This document shows, one piece after another, positions 6,650 to 8,072 of a stretch of 8,072 bases of DNA. Below the pieces are notes generated by a model. It did no database searches. It saw only the letters and a program-made list of their open reading frames with translations, and was not told the origin of the DNA. The stretch covers positions 1 through 8,072 of the forward strand of contig DASXMU010000431.1 in assembly GCA_036495485.1 (NCBI GenBank). The letters run 5' to 3'. Made by a program: the position numbers and the translations under genes. Origin of the DNA: PALSA-505 sp036495485 (GTDB lineage Bacteria; Actinomycetota; Actinomycetes; Streptosporangiales; Streptosporangiaceae). Position 1 is the first letter of the stretch; every line of letters starts with the position of its first letter.

Positions 6650-6661
6650 CTAACACCGGCC
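6644..6661. terminator. Weak GC hairpin at the padR stop
   Basis: A 6-bp perfect stem (GGCCGG 6644-6649, CCGGCC 6656-6661) encloses the loop CTAACA, which contains the complement of the padR stop codon. Lying between convergent genes, it could help end transcription from both sides, but there is no T-rich tail and such short GC stems are common by chance in this composition. Confidence 0.25.
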
Positions 6662-7246
6662 TTCCGATCTGGGCCGCTGCGGGTCGGCTGCGGGAGCGGC
6701 GGAAAGGGCCGCGATGGTTTGCTCGGCCCAGTGCAGGCTGGCCCGGTGGACTGCCAGGCCGTGATCGAGGGCGAGGCGCGGGTGGCGGCCGCCGGAGCCG
6801 GGGGATGCAGCGTGGTGCTCCAGTTGCGCGGTAAGCGCCGCGAGCGCATCGGCGAGGCTGCGCAGGAACGTGAGTACCTCTTCCGGTGGGAGCAGGTGCT
6901 CCATCATCACGAAGCGCATGAGGTGCAGGCCGAGGTCACGCGCGGCCGTGGCTGGGTCCACGGGGGTGCGCAGCCAGCTCAGGTGGGCTGCCTGGCCGGT
7001 CTGGGTCAGCTCGTAGACGCGGCGGCGGCGGGCTGACCGGTCCTGCTGGCTGGCTGGGGCCTGAGGCTGGACCAGGCCGTTTTGCTCCAGGCGCCGCAGC
7101 GCTGGATACAGCGAACCGGAGCTGGGCTGGTAGAGGCCCATCGGGGTAACGGCGAAGATGCGCTTCAGGTCGTAGCCGGAGGCCGGCGACAGGCAGATCA
7201 GGCCGAGCAGTATGTGCTCGAACTGGGTGAGCTGGCGTCCGGCCAT
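6650..7246 (-). CDS. PadR-family transcriptional regulator
   Basis: This 198-residue DNA-binding regulator has an N-terminal PadR winged-helix domain (about 8-90). It runs LLGLICLSPASGYDLKRIF (13-31), the wing/recognition part PSSGSLYPALRRLEQNGLV (41-59), then RRRRVYELTQTG (73-84). An alpha-helical C-terminal dimerisation region follows (about 95-185; Vir_act_alpha_C type), containing HLMRFVMMEHLLPPEEVLTF. The start MAGRQLTQFEHILLG is chosen because the domain begins immediately after it. Longer in-frame starts up to 7345 would run through the palindrome and the divergent gene. AAGGA lies 13 bases upstream, which is far for a ribosome binding site. It is transcribed away from the VC0807-like gene, with a perfect palindrome between them, so it probably represses both its own gene and its neighbour. 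Its inducer cannot be read from the sequence. Confidence 0.9.
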   Translation of the reverse strand: MAGRQLTQFEHILLGLICLSPASGYDLKRIFAVTPMGLYQPSSGSLYPALRRLEQNGLVQPQAPASQQDRSARRRRVYELTQTGQAAHLSWLRTPVDPATAARDLGLHLMRFVMMEHLLPPEEVLTFLRSLADALAALTAQLEHHAASPGSGGRHPRLALDHGLAVHRASLHWAEQTIAALSAAPAADPQRPRSEGRC

Positions 7247-7262
7247 GACAGTTAACTTATCC

Positions 7263-7291
7263 TTGCTGCATAGGTCGAAACGACCTATGCT
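7263..7291 (+). promoter_or_regulatory. Promoter of the VC0807-like gene, probably leaderless
   Basis: TTGCTG (7263-7268) and TATGCT (7286-7291) are separated by exactly 17 bp and match -35 and -10 elements well. The expected start point, about 7 bases after the -10, falls at about 7299, the A of the chosen ATG. No ribosome binding site precedes that ATG, which agrees with a leaderless mRNA, common in actinomycetes. Confidence 0.55.
7268..7290. promoter_or_regulatory. Palindromic operator between padR and the membrane gene
   Basis: A perfect inverted repeat: GCATAGGTCG (7268-7277) and CGACCTATGC (7281-7290) around AAA. It lies in the 52-base gap between divergent padR and the membrane-protein gene and covers most of the spacer and -10 of the plus-strand promoter. 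PadR proteins are dimers that bind short palindromes in their own promoter regions, so this is the natural candidate site. Binding itself is inferred. Confidence 0.75.
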
Positions 7292-7298
7292 GCTGGGC

Positions 7299-8012
7299 AT
7301 GAGTGGGGCCAGCGTGGCGAAGAGCGGCCAGTTCCGCTCGCTCATGATGATCGTGATCTTCGATGTTGCCGCCCCGCTGGCGGCCTACAACGTGCTGCGC
7401 TCCGCTGGCTTGACGGCCGTGAACGCCCTGCTGATCAGCGGGGTGTTTCCCGCCTTGGGCGTGGCTACGGGGGCCATCAGGCACCGCCGGGCCGAGGTGG
7501 TCGGTGTCCTGGTGCTGGCCGGGATTGCCGTGGGCGCTGTGGCTGGGCTGCTCAGTCATAGCGCCCGGTTCCTGCTGGTCGAGGGGTCGGTGCCGACAGG
7601 CATGTTCGGCGTGGCGTGCCTGGGCTCGCTGTGGGCGCGGTATCCGCTGATGTTCAGTTTCGCCCGGGAGTTCACCGGGCCGGACACCGCCAAGGGCCGC
7701 GAGATGGCCACGCTCTGGCAGCATGCGGGCTTCAGGCGCATCTTCCGGGTGATCACGGTCGTCTGGGGCGTGGGCTTCCTTGTCGAAGCCGCCCTGCGGG
7801 TCGTCATCGTGTACAACACCTCAGCCGGTACAGCTCTGACGATCTCCAAGGTCATGCCGTTCGTGGTCGGGGCCCTCTTGTCGGCATGGACGGCCGGCTA
7901 CGGTGCGCACCACAGGAAGAAGGGCGAACGCATGGCCGCCGCCGCCGGCGAGATGGCCGAGGCCGACCATGCGCAATCACCGAAGATCACCCAGGCGACC
8001 GATCACACCTGA
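7299..8012 (+). CDS. VC0807-like integral membrane protein
   Basis: This 237-residue protein probably has six membrane segments, at about 14-32, 40-60, 66-86, 97-113, 150-171 and 181-201, then a hydrophilic Ala/Glu-rich tail (203-237). I recognise the pattern of the VC0807 family: a short loop with ARFLLVEGSVPTG, then GSLWARYPLMFSFAREF (109-125), a loop with TLWQHAGFRRIFRVIT (138-153) and WGVGFLVEAALRVV (156-169). The molecular function of the family is not known to me. The start at 7299 is preferred over 7212 and 7287, since 7212 lies inside padR and 7287 inside the palindrome, and the promoter spacing points to 7299. Its divergence from padR with a shared palindrome suggests PadR-controlled expression, as in PadR-regulated membrane and efflux proteins, but there is no direct sign that it is a transporter. 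Confidence 0.75.
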   Translation: MSGASVAKSGQFRSLMMIVIFDVAAPLAAYNVLRSAGLTAVNALLISGVFPALGVATGAIRHRRAEVVGVLVLAGIAVGAVAGLLSHSARFLLVEGSVPTGMFGVACLGSLWARYPLMFSFAREFTGPDTAKGREMATLWQHAGFRRIFRVITVVWGVGFLVEAALRVVIVYNTSAGTALTISKVMPFVVGALLSAWTAGYGAHHRKKGERMAAAAGEMAEADHAQSPKITQATDHT

Positions 8013-8027
8013 TCCAGGCGACCGGTC

Positions 8028-8072
8028 TCAGCCGCTGGCCTCATCGTCACCGGACGGCGGCTCCTGCCCGGT
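8028..8072 (-). CDS. Possible C-terminus of a minus-strand gene
   Basis: Read on the minus strand from the right edge, 14 codons encode TGQEPPSGDDEASG and end in TGA (complement of 8028-8030), 15 bases from the stop of the convergent membrane-protein gene. The acidic, small-residue end resembles many actinomycete C-termini, but so short an open frame is weak evidence and no family can be named. Confidence 0.25.
   Translation of the reverse strand, partial: TGQEPPSGDDEASG

Noticed and set aside
6524..7036. 170-codon plus-strand ORF opposite padR
   Set aside because: Most of it is antisense to the PadR coding sequence, which has clear domain motifs; the product is low-complexity Gly/Arg/Ala.
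7247..7345. Longer N-terminus for the PadR regulator
   Set aside because: The extra 33 residues do not resemble a PadR N-terminus and would run through the palindrome and into the divergent gene. The domain starts right after the ATG at 7246.
7991..8024. 11-bp direct repeat CCAGGCGACCG (7991-8001 and 8014-8024)
   Set aside because: It is short and GC-rich, with no associated mobile-element or attachment-site features; likely chance.

Overview
The window reads as high-GC actinobacterial chromosome. Codon third positions are strongly G/C, GTG starts are used, genes overlap by 1-4 bases, and the protein families are typical of filamentous actinomycetes. I cannot name the genus from sequence alone.

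Layout. A minus-strand gene is cut by the left edge (1-100); its first 33 residues look like the N-terminal domain of AbiEi-like/DUF559 proteins. A 373-base gap follows (101-473). It holds a near-perfect 64-bp direct repeat, four copies of a 16-mer and a strong 16-bp-arm inverted repeat, and ends in a likely promoter and ribosome binding site for the next gene. Then comes a compact plus-strand block: aceB (malate synthase A, 474-2081), glcD (2148-3596), glcE (3593-4960), a 45-codon mini-ORF (4960-5097) and glcF (5097-6452). A 197-base convergent gap separates this from a minus-strand PadR-family regulator (6650-7246). That regulator is divergent from a VC0807-like membrane protein (7299-8012), and a perfect palindrome lies between the two. 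The last 45 bases may be the C-terminus of another minus-strand gene.

How the genes work together. GlcD, GlcE and GlcF form the three-subunit glycolate dehydrogenase that oxidises glycolate to glyoxylate. Malate synthase condenses glyoxylate with acetyl-CoA to give malate. The block is therefore a self-contained glycolate-to-malate route, much like the E. coli glc operon but with a malate synthase A-type enzyme placed first. No glycolate permease or dedicated regulator is visible here. The PadR/membrane-protein pair looks like a separate, self-regulated unit.

Most notable points. (1) The 3' end of glcE plus the glcE/glcF start junction is duplicated (108 bp, 3 mismatches), creating a mini-ORF chained by ATGA overlaps on both sides. 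(2) The PadR/VC0807 intergenic palindrome overlaps a well-spaced promoter whose expected start point falls on the ATG, suggesting a repressible leaderless transcript. (3) The repeat array upstream of aceB is unexplained.
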